The position numbers and the translations under genes are program-made. A stretch of 63,302 bases of DNA from Thermoplasmata archaeon (lineage in GTDB: Archaea; Thermoplasmatota; Thermoplasmata; Thermoplasmatales; Thermoplasmataceae): NCBI GenBank assembly GCA_021806295.1, contig JAJZXS010000005.1:1-63302 (forward strand). Reading direction: 5' to 3'. Of this stretch, positions 1 to 9,612 are shown piece by piece (the first letter of the stretch is position 1; every line of letters begins with the position of its first letter). A model generated the notes under the pieces. The model had not been told where the DNA came from. It was given only the letters and a program-made list of their open reading frames with translations, and searched no databases.

Positions 1-1485
1 TGCCTTCCAGTACATATCATATGTCTCCAGCAAATGCTTTGGAAAGGCTGCAATGCTCTTAAGGTAGTCGGGCATCATCTCGATAATGAATTTTGTTCCT
101 GTATCGATTAACTTTTTCTTTTTCCCCGATAATTTCAGGCCCAGAAGCTTGCCACGCATGAACTTATAAATATAAAATGAGTACGATGCATAGAACTGCA
201 CTATCTGGTCTAAAACCGGGCCTACCCTGGTCTTCATAACAGGTGTTAGAACATCGTACCTATCCCAGTCCAGAGTAAACAGGGATTTACTGTCCAGAGC
301 TTCATCAAATATCCTTGTTCCTGGAAGCGGTGTGTAAATTGAGAATTGCAGTGCATCGGCTCCTGCCCGCGCCAGCTCCCTGGAGAATTTAACTGTTGTT
401 CTCAGGTCCCTGTACCGTTCATATGGTGCCCCGACCATCATTCCGACTATTACAACTATTCCATTTGCGGAAAGCACCTTTACAGCACTTACCGATTGTG
501 GGGTAAATTCTCCCTTGTGCATTTTTTTCAGGATTTCAGGGCTTCCAGATTCAACACCCAGGAAAGATATGCTCATTCCGGCCTCTGCTGCCTTTTCAAT
601 TAAATCTGGATGCCGGGATGTTACATCGACCCTCATCTGTACTATCCATGATGTATTGAGTTTTTTCTCTATGATCATGTCAAAAAGTTCGTTTCTGTGT
701 TTTACATTTGGTTCAACTATAAATATGTCATCAGTAAAGAATATCCAGTTATAGCCTGCGTCACGGGCACGCTCCATTTCCTGTACAATCCTTTCATTGG
801 ATTTGTTTCTCCATGTATTGCCCCATGTCGGTGTAACGGAGCAGAAATCACAGCCATAGGGGCATCCCCTGGATGTCTCCAGGCACATCACACGGTCTTC
901 TTTACCGAAAACTTTAAATGTATACTTTGAAGGGTCAAGAAGTTCCAGTGGTGGAAAGGGAAGTGTATCCAGATCTGCTATAAGTTTTCTGGGGTTTGTC
1001 CTTTTAATACCGGAACCAGATCTGTAAACTATGCCATTTATCCCATCAAAGCCGGTGCCATCAATAATTGAATTTGCAATATCGTATATTGTTTCATCGC
1101 CCTCTCCCAGAACAGAGATATCAAAACCGGCATTAATCAGTTCCTCCGGCAGGAATGTTGCATGATGCCCCCCTGCTACCAGCACTGTATCAGGTTTAAG
1201 TTTTTTTATCCAACGTGCAATATAACCTGCATTGTTATGGGCAGCAGTGGCATGAAGTGTGATGCCGACAAGGTCAGGCTTGTATTCAACAGTCATCTTT
1301 ATAGCATCATCAAGGGATATATCGTCTGCCTCCATATCAATTATTTTTACCTGGCTATCTTTTATTCTCTTAATTTCACCAGCAAGAGCCAGAAGCCCAA
1401 GCGGGGCAGGCAAAAAACCCCACTTACTCAAATAGGCAGACCCTGTACGGTTGCTGGGCCTTATAAATACAGCCCTAAATACCAT
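1..1485 (-). CDS. B12-binding radical SAM protein (3'-truncated by window edge)
   Basis: Read on the minus strand from the ATG at 1485-1483, the frame stays open for 495 codons to base 1, so the C-terminus lies outside the window. Residues 1 to about 150 look like a cobalamin-binding domain (PDLVGITLHAT, GGHHATFLPEE, LGEGDETI). The radical SAM core follows with CxxxCxxC at Cys208, Cys212 and Cys215 (SRGCPYGCDFC), then the usual VESGSPEIL and TPLPGT motifs. Such enzymes use a 4Fe-4S cluster, SAM and often cobalamin for methylation, C-C coupling or cyclisation. Substrate cannot be read from sequence. Archaeal members of this class include the GDGT ring synthases (GrsA/GrsB) and tetraether synthase, so a lipid substrate is possible in a Thermoplasmata cell, but this is inference. 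It is divergent from the next gene, with a 117-base shared promoter region. Confidence 0.88.
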   Translation of the reverse strand, partial: MVFRAVFIRPSNRTGSAYLSKWGFLPAPLGLLALAGEIKRIKDSQVKIIDMEADDISLDDAIKMTVEYKPDLVGITLHATAAHNNAGYIARWIKKLKPDTVLVAGGHHATFLPEELINAGFDISVLGEGDETIYDIANSIIDGTGFDGINGIVYRSGSGIKRTNPRKLIADLDTLPFPPLELLDPSKYTFKVFGKEDRVMCLETSRGCPYGCDFCSVTPTWGNTWRNKSNERIVQEMERARDAGYNWIFFTDDIFIVEPNVKHRNELFDMIIEKKLNTSWIVQMRVDVTSRHPDLIEKAAEAGMSISFLGVESGSPEILKKMHKGEFTPQSVSAVKVLSANGIVVIVGMMVGAPYERYRDLRTTVKFSRELARAGADALQFSIYTPLPGTRIFDEALDSKSLFTLDWDRYDVLTPVMKTRVGPVLDQIVQFYASYSFYIYKFMRGKLLGLKLSGKKKKLIDTGTKFIIEMMPDYLKSIAAFPKHLLETYDMYWKA

Positions 1486-1602
1486 ATAATATTATTTAAT
1501 AATATTATAAATCCTTTGTTATCCAAATTCTCTAACAAAAGTTATTTCTTTTTATTATGACAACACCAAAAGCATTATAACGGTTAGAACAATGATTTTA
1601 TC

Positions 1603-2490
1603 ATGATAACATATGTTAGTGAGGATGATGTACAATCCAGTTTAAATATGAAAGAATGCATCGAGGAACTGAGAAAGGCATTCATGTCATATGGCAAAGG
1701 CCTTTCTGATACACATCCCAGGGATCGCATAATTGTGGATAAAAATATGTTGAATACCATGCCAGGTTATTACGCTGAAAGGCACCTTGCAGGGCTGAAA
1801 ACATATTATTCAGGGCCTAAGGGAATTCATTTTACAGTATTAATATTCAATACAGAAAGGCCTGAAGACCTTTACCTAATTGAGGCGAATGCTCTGGGGC
1901 AGATACGAACAGGCGCACTGACAGCTATGGCTACTTCAGAAATCGTAAAAAAGAAATCAATAAATTTTACCCTCATTGGATCGGGATTCCAGGCAGAGTC
2001 ACAGTTCCTTGGGATGAAGGAGATGTTTAATCTGGACAATGCATTTGTATATTCCAGGAATCCGGAACATTCAAAGAAGTTTGCAGATAGATTCGGAATT
2101 CAGCAGGCTGAAAATCTTGAAGTTCTAAAAGAGTCCGATGTCATTACAACCATAACAAACAGCAATACACCAATATTCAACTATTCCCAGCTGCCAGATG
2201 AGTACCACATAAATCTGGCTGGGTCCAACTTCCCCATAAGGAGGGAAGCTGCACCTGACGTGCTTGATAAATCAGACATTGTGATAGTGGAAAACCATGG
2301 TCAGGCATTGAAGGAATCCTCTGAGATTATGGGAATGGAGAACAAAAGTAAGATTATTGAACTCAAGGATTATGTAATAAACAAGGAGAAATATTCAGGT
2401 AATAAAACAATTTTTAAATCCATGGGGATCGGGCTGGAAGATGTTGCTGCCGGATATGTTATTTTAAAAAATATGGGTTTATTACATTAA
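1603..2490 (+). CDS. Ornithine cyclodeaminase / mu-crystallin family dehydrogenase
   Basis: The 295-residue protein is slightly shorter than usual for the family (about 310-350). Residues around Lys66 (AGLKTYYS) and Arg102 (GQIRTGA) match the substrate-contacting segments, and GSGFQA at 126-131 is the NAD(P)-binding turn, followed by VYSRNPEHS. Family members are NAD(P)-dependent and include ornithine cyclodeaminase, archaeal alanine dehydrogenase and imine reductases; the exact substrate is not decidable here. It ends five bases before the stop of a convergent APC permease and opens a block of amino-acid genes. The ATG at 1603 is the first in-frame start after the AT-rich divergent promoter region. 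Confidence 0.9.
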   Translation: MITYVSEDDVQSSLNMKECIEELRKAFMSYGKGLSDTHPRDRIIVDKNMLNTMPGYYAERHLAGLKTYYSGPKGIHFTVLIFNTERPEDLYLIEANALGQIRTGALTAMATSEIVKKKSINFTLIGSGFQAESQFLGMKEMFNLDNAFVYSRNPEHSKKFADRFGIQQAENLEVLKESDVITTITNSNTPIFNYSQLPDEYHINLAGSNFPIRREAAPDVLDKSDIVIVENHGQALKESSEIMGMENKSKIIELKDYVINKEKYSGNKTIFKSMGIGLEDVAAGYVILKNMGLLH

Positions 2491-2494
2491 TTCT

Positions 2495-3886
2495 CTATTT
2501 TCCCGTAGCAGTTACAGTTTTTATTACATTTCTTCTGGTAACTATAAAAATAGCCATTACGGCCATCAGTATTACCATGGTTACAGTGGCCTGAATATAC
2601 GGAAATGAAGGTGGGTATATGCTATAATATATACCAAAAACAAGTATAATAAGGGAGATCGAGGGGAGTATGAGATGCCATGTATATTTGAATTCGTGCA
2701 TTGCCCTGAAAAAGAATGGAAGTGCAAAATCACTCATTATGTGGCCGAAAAACAGTGCAAGGCTTGCTATGGTAATGAGGAATATATATCCATAAAATGG
2801 GCCAAGTATCACTCCTGCTATAATGCTGGCTATAATGCTGCTGAAACCCATGAAGAGGATAGTATTTGATGGAGTTTTGTATTTGGGATGTATCTTTGAA
2901 AACCATTTCGCAATTACATGGTCCTCAGATAATGAATATCCTATCCTCCCAAGAACATTGAGTGGTGATACCATAGAAACGAATATACTGTTAAAGAGCA
3001 GGGCTATCATAATAAGAAGCACTGGAAAGCCCAGGTATTCATTTGCCAGTATCAGACCCGGGACAAGTTTAGTTGCGAAGTCCCCCATTTTTGTAGGCCC
3101 CCATCCAATTGTAAATGCATAGGAGATCATCAGGAATAAGCCACCCGTAATAACAAAACTTAGAATCAGTGCTTTTTTTATGTTTTTTCTGGGCATCTTT
3201 GTTTCCTCCCCTAAATATACTGCGCCGGAGGCTCCGGTCATGAGGAATGTCCCAAGTACTATTCCCTCAAAAAGTGGGGAAATGCCGCCAGAAAGATTGG
3301 GCAGGAACACAGCAGCCGTATTCCTTGGCCCGGAGAGAAGGATTATAGAAACTCCGAGAATCAGTATAAAGGTTATCTCCAGAAGTGCCCCGAAAAGGGA
3401 ATATTTAACTGAGGGTTTCACACCGAAATATGGAAGCATGGTAAAAATTATTACAAAAACTATCAGTACCGGAATCCAAAAATATTTGGGTAAAGTTATA
3501 CCGAAATAGGTTGAAAATATACTAGGTATCAAGACTCCGGCAAAGAACAGTGTAGTATTTGCAAGAATTGTGTATTCAAATAAAAGGTAAATCAGCCCAT
3601 CAAACATCCCATATTTTCGCCCAATGGCCATTCTGGTAAATGTATAAAATCCACCGGCACTTGCCACTTTAGATGAATACTGGTACGGTGTATTAACCCA
3701 TATAATTCCACTTATTACCGATATTAGAATTGCAAGAGGTAATGCTCCTTTTGCGTAGAATGCAGCTCCTGTTAGAGATGTGACTATAGACGCCAGAGGA
3801 GCAGTGAAAGCTATGGTTTGTCCTACAATAGCCCAGAACCCCAAAGCATTTTTCATTAACCTTGGTCTGGTATGTAACATATTCAT
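2495..3886 (-). CDS. APC superfamily amino-acid permease
   Basis: The 463-residue protein has about 12 hydrophobic segments and the APC-type start (GFWAIVGQTIAFTAPLAS) in the first transmembrane segment, followed by NTPYQYSSKVASAGGFYTF. A conserved loop (GEETKMPRKNIKKAL) lies mid-protein and the loop before a later helix reads HPKYKTPSNTI. It would import amino acids with protons or cations; specificity is not visible. It is clearly related to the permeases at 28783-30216, 35181-36596 and 53361-54791. It sits between an ornithine-cyclodeaminase-like gene and a PLP enzyme, which fits uptake of an amino acid that these enzymes process. Two alternative ATGs lie within six codons of the chosen start. 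Confidence 0.9.
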   Translation of the reverse strand: MNMLHTRPRLMKNALGFWAIVGQTIAFTAPLASIVTSLTGAAFYAKGALPLAILISVISGIIWVNTPYQYSSKVASAGGFYTFTRMAIGRKYGMFDGLIYLLFEYTILANTTLFFAGVLIPSIFSTYFGITLPKYFWIPVLIVFVIIFTMLPYFGVKPSVKYSLFGALLEITFILILGVSIILLSGPRNTAAVFLPNLSGGISPLFEGIVLGTFLMTGASGAVYLGEETKMPRKNIKKALILSFVITGGLFLMISYAFTIGWGPTKMGDFATKLVPGLILANEYLGFPVLLIMIALLFNSIFVSMVSPLNVLGRIGYSLSEDHVIAKWFSKIHPKYKTPSNTILFMGFSSIIASIIAGVILGPFYGYIFLITIASLALFFGHIMSDFALPFFFRAMHEFKYTWHLILPSISLIILVFGIYYSIYPPSFPYIQATVTMVILMAVMAIFIVTRRNVIKTVTATGK

Positions 3887-4232
3887 GTTTTTCTATTATT
3901 AACATATATTTAAACATTATTATTCTTAACTGTAAAAATTAAATATAAGTATGTATCAAAAAAAATAAATCTTTATACATACAAAAATTAAATGATAATA
4001 ATTTATAAAATTATATTATTGTTACATGTATATATTAGCATATTTGATAAATTAAGATTTACTGTTTTTAGTATTAGTGTATTATACAGAAATAATAAAT
4101 GAAAGGGAGAATTCTATATATCTTTGCATAGTGGTTGCTTGAGGAATTTCAGAACTATAAATATAAGCTATTACCTGATATTAAATTTAGAAAGTTATTA
4201 AATACTAATTCTGCATAGAAATATTGATTTAC
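3887..4232. other. AT-rich divergent intergenic region
   Basis: About 346 bases with no credible gene lie between the divergent APC permease and the cysteine-synthase-like gene. The sequence is extremely AT-rich with several TATA-like stretches on both strands. Apart from the inverted repeat at 3949-3982 I see no RNA gene, repeat or remnant coding sequence. Confidence 0.6.
3949..3982. promoter_or_regulatory. Inverted repeat upstream of APC permease
   Basis: GTATGTAT at 3949-3956 is repeated in inverse orientation as ATACATAC at 3975-3982, an 8-bp perfect match separated by 18 AT-rich bases. It lies about 63 bases upstream of the permease start codon (3886), outside the core promoter, so it could be a regulator site. 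In a region this AT-rich a chance repeat is quite possible. Confidence 0.3.
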
Positions 4233-5186
4233 ATGTATGATGTGAAGGCAAGCATCCTGAGTGCGATTGGCAATACACCCATGGTGAAATTAAACAGGAC
4301 AAGCTGCAAAAACATAGAAATTTATGTGAAACTGGAGTATTACAATCCCAGTTTCAGTATCAAGGATAGAATAGCAATAGGAATGATAGAGGATGCAGAG
4401 CGGAAGGGCATAATCAAGAGAGGAGATTATGTAATAGCCAAGACCTCCGGCAATACCGGTACCGGTTTGGCCATAGCATGTGCCGTAAAAGGCTACCGGT
4501 TTATGGCAGTGATGTCTGCCGGTAACACAGTTGAGAAATCACAGATGTTAAAAGCCCTGGGGGCCGAGGTTGTGATAGTGCCGCAACAGCCTGGCGAGGA
4601 GCCCAATACTGTATCAAGGAAGGATAATGAAGCGGTTGAAAAGAAAACCGAGGAGCTCACTGAAAAGCTACATGCATACAGGCCTAATCAGTATATAAAT
4701 CCTGTAAATTATCTTGTGCATGAATATACAACCGGGAATGAAATTATCAGCCAGACAGACGGAAACATAGATGCTTTTGTAGCATATGTTGGCACAGGGG
4801 GAACTTTTGTTGGAATATCCAGTGCATTAAAAAAATTTAGGAGTGATATTAAATGCTATCCAGTTGAACCTGAATCTGCACAGTTCCTGGCAGGCAAGCC
4901 GGTTATAACCACCAGGCACAAAATACAGGGTGGCGGGCATGCCATAAAACCACCGTACTGGGATGAATCCCTAGTTGATGGCTATCTCAGTGTTTCAGAT
5001 GAGGAGGCCATGTTTGCTGCAAGGCACATGGCTGCTACAGAGGGCATATTTACCGGTTATTCAGGGGGAGCTAATGTAGCCGCAGCAATGAAACTGGATG
5101 ATACAATGGGCAGGGGTTCTATTGTGGTTACAGTGCTGCCAGATTCCGGATTAAAATACCTCTCATCTGATCTTTATAAATATTAA
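4233..5186 (+). CDS. Cysteine synthase / cystathionine beta-synthase family PLP enzyme
   Basis: The fold-type II PLP motifs are complete: Lys44 in NPSFSIKDR is the Schiff-base lysine, KTSGNTGTG near residue 72 binds the substrate carboxylate, GTGGTF binds the PLP phosphate, and GYSGGANVAA and LPDSGLKYLS close the domain. At 317 residues it is a core enzyme without CBS domains. Family members make cysteine from O-acetylserine, O-phosphoserine or serine, or cystathionine; which one is unclear. I start at the ATG at 4233; an in-frame TTG three codons earlier is also possible. Its stop codon overlaps the stop of the convergent decarboxylase by four bases. Confidence 0.9.
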   Translation: MYDVKASILSAIGNTPMVKLNRTSCKNIEIYVKLEYYNPSFSIKDRIAIGMIEDAERKGIIKRGDYVIAKTSGNTGTGLAIACAVKGYRFMAVMSAGNTVEKSQMLKALGAEVVIVPQQPGEEPNTVSRKDNEAVEKKTEELTEKLHAYRPNQYINPVNYLVHEYTTGNEIISQTDGNIDAFVAYVGTGGTFVGISSALKKFRSDIKCYPVEPESAQFLAGKPVITTRHKIQGGGHAIKPPYWDESLVDGYLSVSDEEAMFAARHMAATEGIFTGYSGGANVAAAMKLDDTMGRGSIVVTVLPDSGLKYLSSDLYKY

Positions 5187-6583
5187 TTATGGGAGGCATG
5201 GAAATCCATGTCCGTAATTTCTCTGAATATTTGCTCACCTTTCTCGGGGCTTAACTGGTAAAGCATGTGGAAAAACAGGGTTTTTTTATCCGGATTGCTG
5301 CGGACCATGCTGGCCAGATAATCTGCTGTCTTTTCCTTTGAGCTGATGGCCATGTCCCTGGTCTCATCCTCTGAACCAACCTTATTGTGAATTGCCCTTA
5401 GGTCTTCAAGGAACTCATCTGCAACGTCCACGTGAACCGGGCATATATTCAGGTGTATTGTTGAGGGAAGCCCGAGGTTTTTGTTTGATGGCTGCACCTG
5501 CGGGTACCACCCATGATCTATCATCCTTACCCCTGTCTGGAATATGCTGTTGTTATCATCCTGGAAGGCAAATATTGTTGCATCTGGCTTTCCTGTTATC
5601 CTGTATCCGATTTCCTCTATTCCAGTGCTTATGGTTTCATATGCATCCAGTGTTTTTTTTGCCAGCCTGGTATATCCGTCAAATCCCAGATAATTGAGTA
5701 TTGCCCAGGTTCCTGCCAGCGGCCCGGCTGATTTTGTGGCCTGCATGCCCGCATTGGACATCGGGTATCCGGGCCACCGTGCATTAACATATATCTGGTG
5801 GCGCCGGTATGAGTCGTTTCTGTACATTACCACTGATGAACCCTTGGGGGTAAATCCATATTTATGGAGGTCAACTGACATGGAAATTACACCGGGCAGC
5901 CTAAAATCATAATCTGGAATATTCCTTCCGTTCTCCTTCAGGAATGGAAGTATCATGCCACCAACACATGCATCAACATGAAGCCATAAATTATGCTGGA
6001 GTGCCAGATCAGAAAGTTTTTTTATTGGATCTATTGTCCCGTATGGAAATGATGGTGCAGATCCAACTATCATGGCGGTATTATCATTTATCTTGCTTTC
6101 CATGGCATCAACATCTGCCAGGTAATTCTCATCTACATTTACCCGTATTTCCTTCAGGCCGAGGTATTCTGCAGCCTTGCTGAATGATGGATGAGCCGTT
6201 ACCGGAAGTATCACCTCGGGAATGCCTGTATGCTTTTCCAAAAAAGTATCCCTTGCTGCCTTCATTGCCAGTATAATGCTCTCTGTTCCCCCTGTTGTAA
6301 AGGTTCCTGAGACATTATCATCTCCGTGGAGCAGGGAACCCATCATTGCCACCACGTCATTTTCCAGTTTCAGTGTACTGGGAAAGGCATGATAGTCCAT
6401 TCCGTTTCTGTTCGAAAATTTCAGGAATATGTCCTGAAAGTTTTCCAGTTCTTTTATGCCAGGATCATAAAAATATGTAAATAATCTTCCCCTGCTATTT
6501 TTGATATCACTTTCCCCATAGGAGTCAAGAATATCATGTATTTTTTGTGAATCAATCCCTTTCTGTGGAAATTCTTTCAACAT
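5183..6583 (-). CDS. PLP-dependent group II decarboxylase / S1P-lyase-like enzyme
   Basis: The 466-residue protein has the group II decarboxylase signature: GTFTTGGTESI near residue 95 (phosphate binding), HVDAC with Asp204 (pyridine nitrogen contact), and SVDLHKYGFTPKGSS with Lys241 (Schiff base). The wording around Lys241 and the Ala-Arg-Trp-Pro-Gly-Tyr stretch after it resemble sphingosine-1-phosphate lyase more than bacterial glutamate decarboxylase, a resemblance many archaeal amino-acid decarboxylases share. Function is probably decarboxylation of an amino acid (aspartate, glutamate or tyrosine type); substrate unknown. The racemase gene lies 40 bases upstream in the same orientation, suggesting co-transcription. 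Confidence 0.88.
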   Translation of the reverse strand: MLKEFPQKGIDSQKIHDILDSYGESDIKNSRGRLFTYFYDPGIKELENFQDIFLKFSNRNGMDYHAFPSTLKLENDVVAMMGSLLHGDDNVSGTFTTGGTESIILAMKAARDTFLEKHTGIPEVILPVTAHPSFSKAAEYLGLKEIRVNVDENYLADVDAMESKINDNTAMIVGSAPSFPYGTIDPIKKLSDLALQHNLWLHVDACVGGMILPFLKENGRNIPDYDFRLPGVISMSVDLHKYGFTPKGSSVVMYRNDSYRRHQIYVNARWPGYPMSNAGMQATKSAGPLAGTWAILNYLGFDGYTRLAKKTLDAYETISTGIEEIGYRITGKPDATIFAFQDDNNSIFQTGVRMIDHGWYPQVQPSNKNLGLPSTIHLNICPVHVDVADEFLEDLRAIHNKVGSEDETRDMAISSKEKTADYLASMVRSNPDKKTLFFHMLYQLSPEKGEQIFREITDMDFHASHN

Positions 6584-6622
6584 AATTTAATATTTTCTTA
6601 TAGTTAAAAAAACTTTGCCGGA

Positions 6623-7312
6623 TTAATTCCTATTTTTAACTCTTTTACCGGCTGCTATAATTAATCTTTCTGCTAGCAGCCTGTCAGAATCAATAAGAGG
6701 GAGTATAGTATCATTGCTGTCGAGTATGACAGGTATCTCGGTGCAGGCCAGGATGAGGGAATCAACACCCCTATTTTCAAGTTCCCTTATAACTGGCAAA
6801 AGCACTGCTTTTCCATCCGGAATATTACCCAGCTTCACATGCTGAACTGCCCTCATCACAGAATTCTCGTCCTCCGGAATGACAGGATTTATTCCAGCCT
6901 TTTGCAGGTTTCTAATGTAAAGCCCTGATTCTATGGTCGCTGTTGTTGCAAGTATTCCCGGCCTCTTATAGCCTGATTCTAGAACAGCACCAACTGTTAG
7001 GTCGATCATGTTAAGGACATTTATTTTCCTGTGGAACTGGTCAAACCAGATGTGGACAGTATTGCATGGTATTCCAACTGTCTGTATTCCATTTTTTTCC
7101 ATGAAATCAATGCCACGATTAATTGAGTCAACCGGGCTTTCACCATTATTAAAGTATGCATCAATCCTGTTTGGAATTTCAGGATCATTATAAAGGATAT
7201 ACCTGACATGGTCCTGATCCTTATCACCATCAGTTAGTTCTGTCAACCTGTCAAGAAACTGGTTTGTTGCCTTGGGGCCCATTCCGCCGATTATTCCCAC
7301 CTTTATATCCAT
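6623..7312 (-). CDS. Aspartate/glutamate racemase family protein
   Basis: The start IGGMGPKAT and the two catalytic cysteines, Cys83 in GIPCNTVH and Cys190 in LILACTEIP, identify a cofactor-independent Asp/Glu racemase, which interconverts L and D forms by two-base proton transfer. Length (229 residues) is normal. I use the ATG at 7312; a longer reading from a TTG at 7327 adds five residues that are not typical of the family. It is probably the first gene of an operon with the decarboxylase that follows after 40 bases. Confidence 0.9.
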   Translation of the reverse strand: MDIKVGIIGGMGPKATNQFLDRLTELTDGDKDQDHVRYILYNDPEIPNRIDAYFNNGESPVDSINRGIDFMEKNGIQTVGIPCNTVHIWFDQFHRKINVLNMIDLTVGAVLESGYKRPGILATTATIESGLYIRNLQKAGINPVIPEDENSVMRAVQHVKLGNIPDGKAVLLPVIRELENRGVDSLILACTEIPVILDSNDTILPLIDSDRLLAERLIIAAGKRVKNRN

Positions 7313-7642
7313 ATTATCAATATACAATAAATATATACAATATAATATTTGCTTGCGTTGCTTTCTGTTTACCTAAAATCTTAAAATATATTGAAAGGCA
7401 TAATCAAAGAAATACCTACCAGTCTGCGTTTTCCACAGGGGTCTCCTTTCCGGTTTCCTTTCCAAGTATGTACCATGTTATAGCCCCTGCAGATCCTATG
7501 ACCCAGACAAATATGTTGAAAAGCATATACTGGTTCAGGCTGTATGTATATGTAATATATATTGTTGGAATATAAAGGCCGGTGCCCAGAAAACGCACAA
7601 GCGCTGTGAGGGCCCCCCTTGATTTTGTCGCCCATACTTCAG

Positions 7643-7650
7643 ATTTCAGG
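7643..7650. repeat. 8-bp direct repeat, left edge of IS607 element
   Basis: ATTTCAGG here is repeated at 9613-9620. The two copies coincide with the points where similarity to the interrupted MFS gene stops, so they mark the element boundaries. IS607-type recombinases are not expected to make long target duplications, so the repeat may instead reflect target choice. Confidence 0.55.
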
Positions 7651-7706
7651 GTTTAAACTGTTAATGTAAACACTTATATATAGTTATTTATTATTATGCA
7701 ATATAT

Positions 7707-8291
7707 ATGGGTAGGATATACACAATCAGGGAGGCATGCGATATACTGCAGATAGATGCAACCACACTGAGAAGGTGGGACCGTGAGGGAAAAATACACT
7801 GCATAAGGTTGTCAAACAACTTCAGAAGGGTTCCTGAGGAGGAAATCAACAGGATATTAGGAATAAAAAACAACAGGATAGATGCAATATATGCCAGGGT
7901 ATCATCCAGTGACCAGAAGAATGATTTATATAACCAAATAAATAGATTGAAATCATTATATCCCGATGCACAGGTATTCAGCGACATTAAATCCGAATTG
8001 AAGTTCAACAGAAAAGGATTCATTGAATTATTGAATATGATCGAGGACAATAAAGTAAACAATATTTATATTACCCATAGGGACAGGCTGGCAAGGTTTG
8101 GATTTGATTTAATAGAGAGTATATGCAAGATGCATAATACAAAAATAATAGAAACAGATGGGGAAGAAATATTATCAGCCAATGAGGAACTCACCAGAGA
8201 TTTGATATCCATAATAACCTCATTTTCAGCAAGGCTTTATGGTCTCAGGTCGCATAAGATGAAGAACATATTGGAGGCTGTAAGGGAATGA
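7707..8291 (+). CDS. tnpA: IS607 transposase: MerR-type HTH plus serine recombinase
   Basis: Residues 1-50 form a MerR-like helix-turn-helix (YTIREACDILQIDATTLRRW) that binds element ends. Residues 58-190 are the resolvase domain with YARVSSSDQ containing the nucleophile Ser66, ITHRDRLARFG and a C-terminal helix. The 194-residue length is typical. It cuts and rejoins DNA through a phosphoserine intermediate. Its TGA overlaps the tnpB ATG (ATGA at 8288-8291), so the two are translationally coupled. All motifs are intact. Confidence 0.93.
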   Translation: MGRIYTIREACDILQIDATTLRRWDREGKIHCIRLSNNFRRVPEEEINRILGIKNNRIDAIYARVSSSDQKNDLYNQINRLKSLYPDAQVFSDIKSELKFNRKGFIELLNMIEDNKVNNIYITHRDRLARFGFDLIESICKMHNTKIIETDGEEILSANEELTRDLISIITSFSARLYGLRSHKMKNILEAVRE

Positions 8292-9611
8292 CCCATCCAT
8301 GGAAATCCACTGATGAGAAAAGAACCATAGTATTCAGCTATAGTCCAGGTAATAACATCATACAATATCTAACCGATATGAGGGATTTAATAAACAGGGC
8401 GATAATAAATGCATATGCCATGGCAAAATCTAACAATAATAAACTGCCATCACCTATTATATTAAGAAGGTCATTAAAGAATTATTATGATAATAATATC
8501 ATTTATGCAAAGCACCATATCAATCCTGCATGCAGGAATGCAATAGCAATATTAAGATCCTATAAGAAGAACAATAATGGGGAATTAAGGATTATCAAAG
8601 CAGAAAGGCTGGCAATGAGGATAGACTCTGAATTAATAAAAATAGAGAATAATAGATTAAGAATAACTTTAAAGCCCCATGAGTATGAATACATTGGCAT
8701 TGTTGATAAAAATAAGAAGTTCAGCGAATATTCTAAATATAAATTATCAGAGGTATTGTTGACAGACAGTAAGGTATGCATTACATTCAGGGTTGGAACC
8801 TTAAACAAGCCGGTAATGGAGGATAATATAATAGGATTTGACTTGAACTTCAAATCTGTTGATTATACCATTATAAAGAACAATGAAATCGTTGAAACAA
8901 ATACCATAAACACATCCCATATAGCAAAGACGCAGAGGGACTATGCAAGGAAGAGGACAAAGATACAGAAGCATATAAAGAATCCTGCCAAAAGGGACAG
9001 GAAATTAATGGAGGCAGGCCACAGGCAGAAGAACACTGTAATGGATAAACTCCAAACTGACAACTGAAATTGTCAATGATAACAGTGATAAGACCTTTGT
9101 GTTCGAAGACCTGACAGATATAAAAAAGGAGGGAAAGAAGAATAAGAAGAGTAATAACGAGAATAAAAAATATAAGAATAATAATAAAGACAGTAAGGCC
9201 ATCAATGAAAAAAGTAATAAGAATAAGAATCATAAAAACAAAAGGTTCAGGACAGATATCAACAGATGGCCATACAGACTATTCCAGAAGCTTATTGATT
9301 ATAAATCCAAAAATAGAACATTATACGTAAATCCAGAGGGGACTTCTTCAGAATGTCCTGTATGTGGTGGTAAATTAAGGCACCCAATCTGGAAGGAATC
9401 AAAATGCATTAACTGTGGTGTAACCTTTAACAGGGATAGGCTATCATCATTGTCTATTTCTGTCAGGGGATTATGCCTGTGCGGTACCCCGTTTACCGTG
9501 AGTGGCAGTTCCTCCTGGGATTCCATGAAGAATAATTACCTGTACCATCCAGATCATGTAGTTATTGAGAATTCCAGCGACTGCAAGAAGTATTTGCATA
9601 GCAATGCATAA
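8288..9611 (+). pseudogene. tnpB: tnpB RNA-guided nuclease gene, frameshifted
   Basis: The first frame covers 8288-9067 and the second continues to 9611; the frame changes near 9048-9053, where the protein would read on as KLTTEIVNDN in the +1 frame. All RuvC pieces survive across the two frames: GFDLN (first Asp), FEDL (Glu), CPVCGG and CINCG (zinc ribbon), and NRDRLSSL (last Asp). Between the Glu and the zinc ribbon lies a long Lys/Asn-rich stretch. TnpB is an RNA-guided DNA nuclease that helps IS elements persist. With the frame broken, the full nuclease is not made unless ribosomes slip; a sequencing error cannot be excluded. The guide RNA would be expected to overlap the right end of the element. 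Confidence 0.85.
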
Positions 9612-9612
9612 T

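Noticed and set aside
346-1560. Several plus-strand frames of 77-132 codons
   Set aside because: They are antisense to the radical SAM gene, have no family features, and mostly overlap one another in different frames.
9048-9070. Programmed frameshift in tnpB
   Set aside because: No convincing slippery heptamer or stimulatory structure is seen, and tnpB genes do not normally use frameshifting; a mutation is simpler.
8871-9233. Minus-strand hydrophobic frame inside the IS element
   Set aside because: It is the complement of the Lys/Asn-rich part of tnpB; the hydrophobicity is a by-product of that composition.
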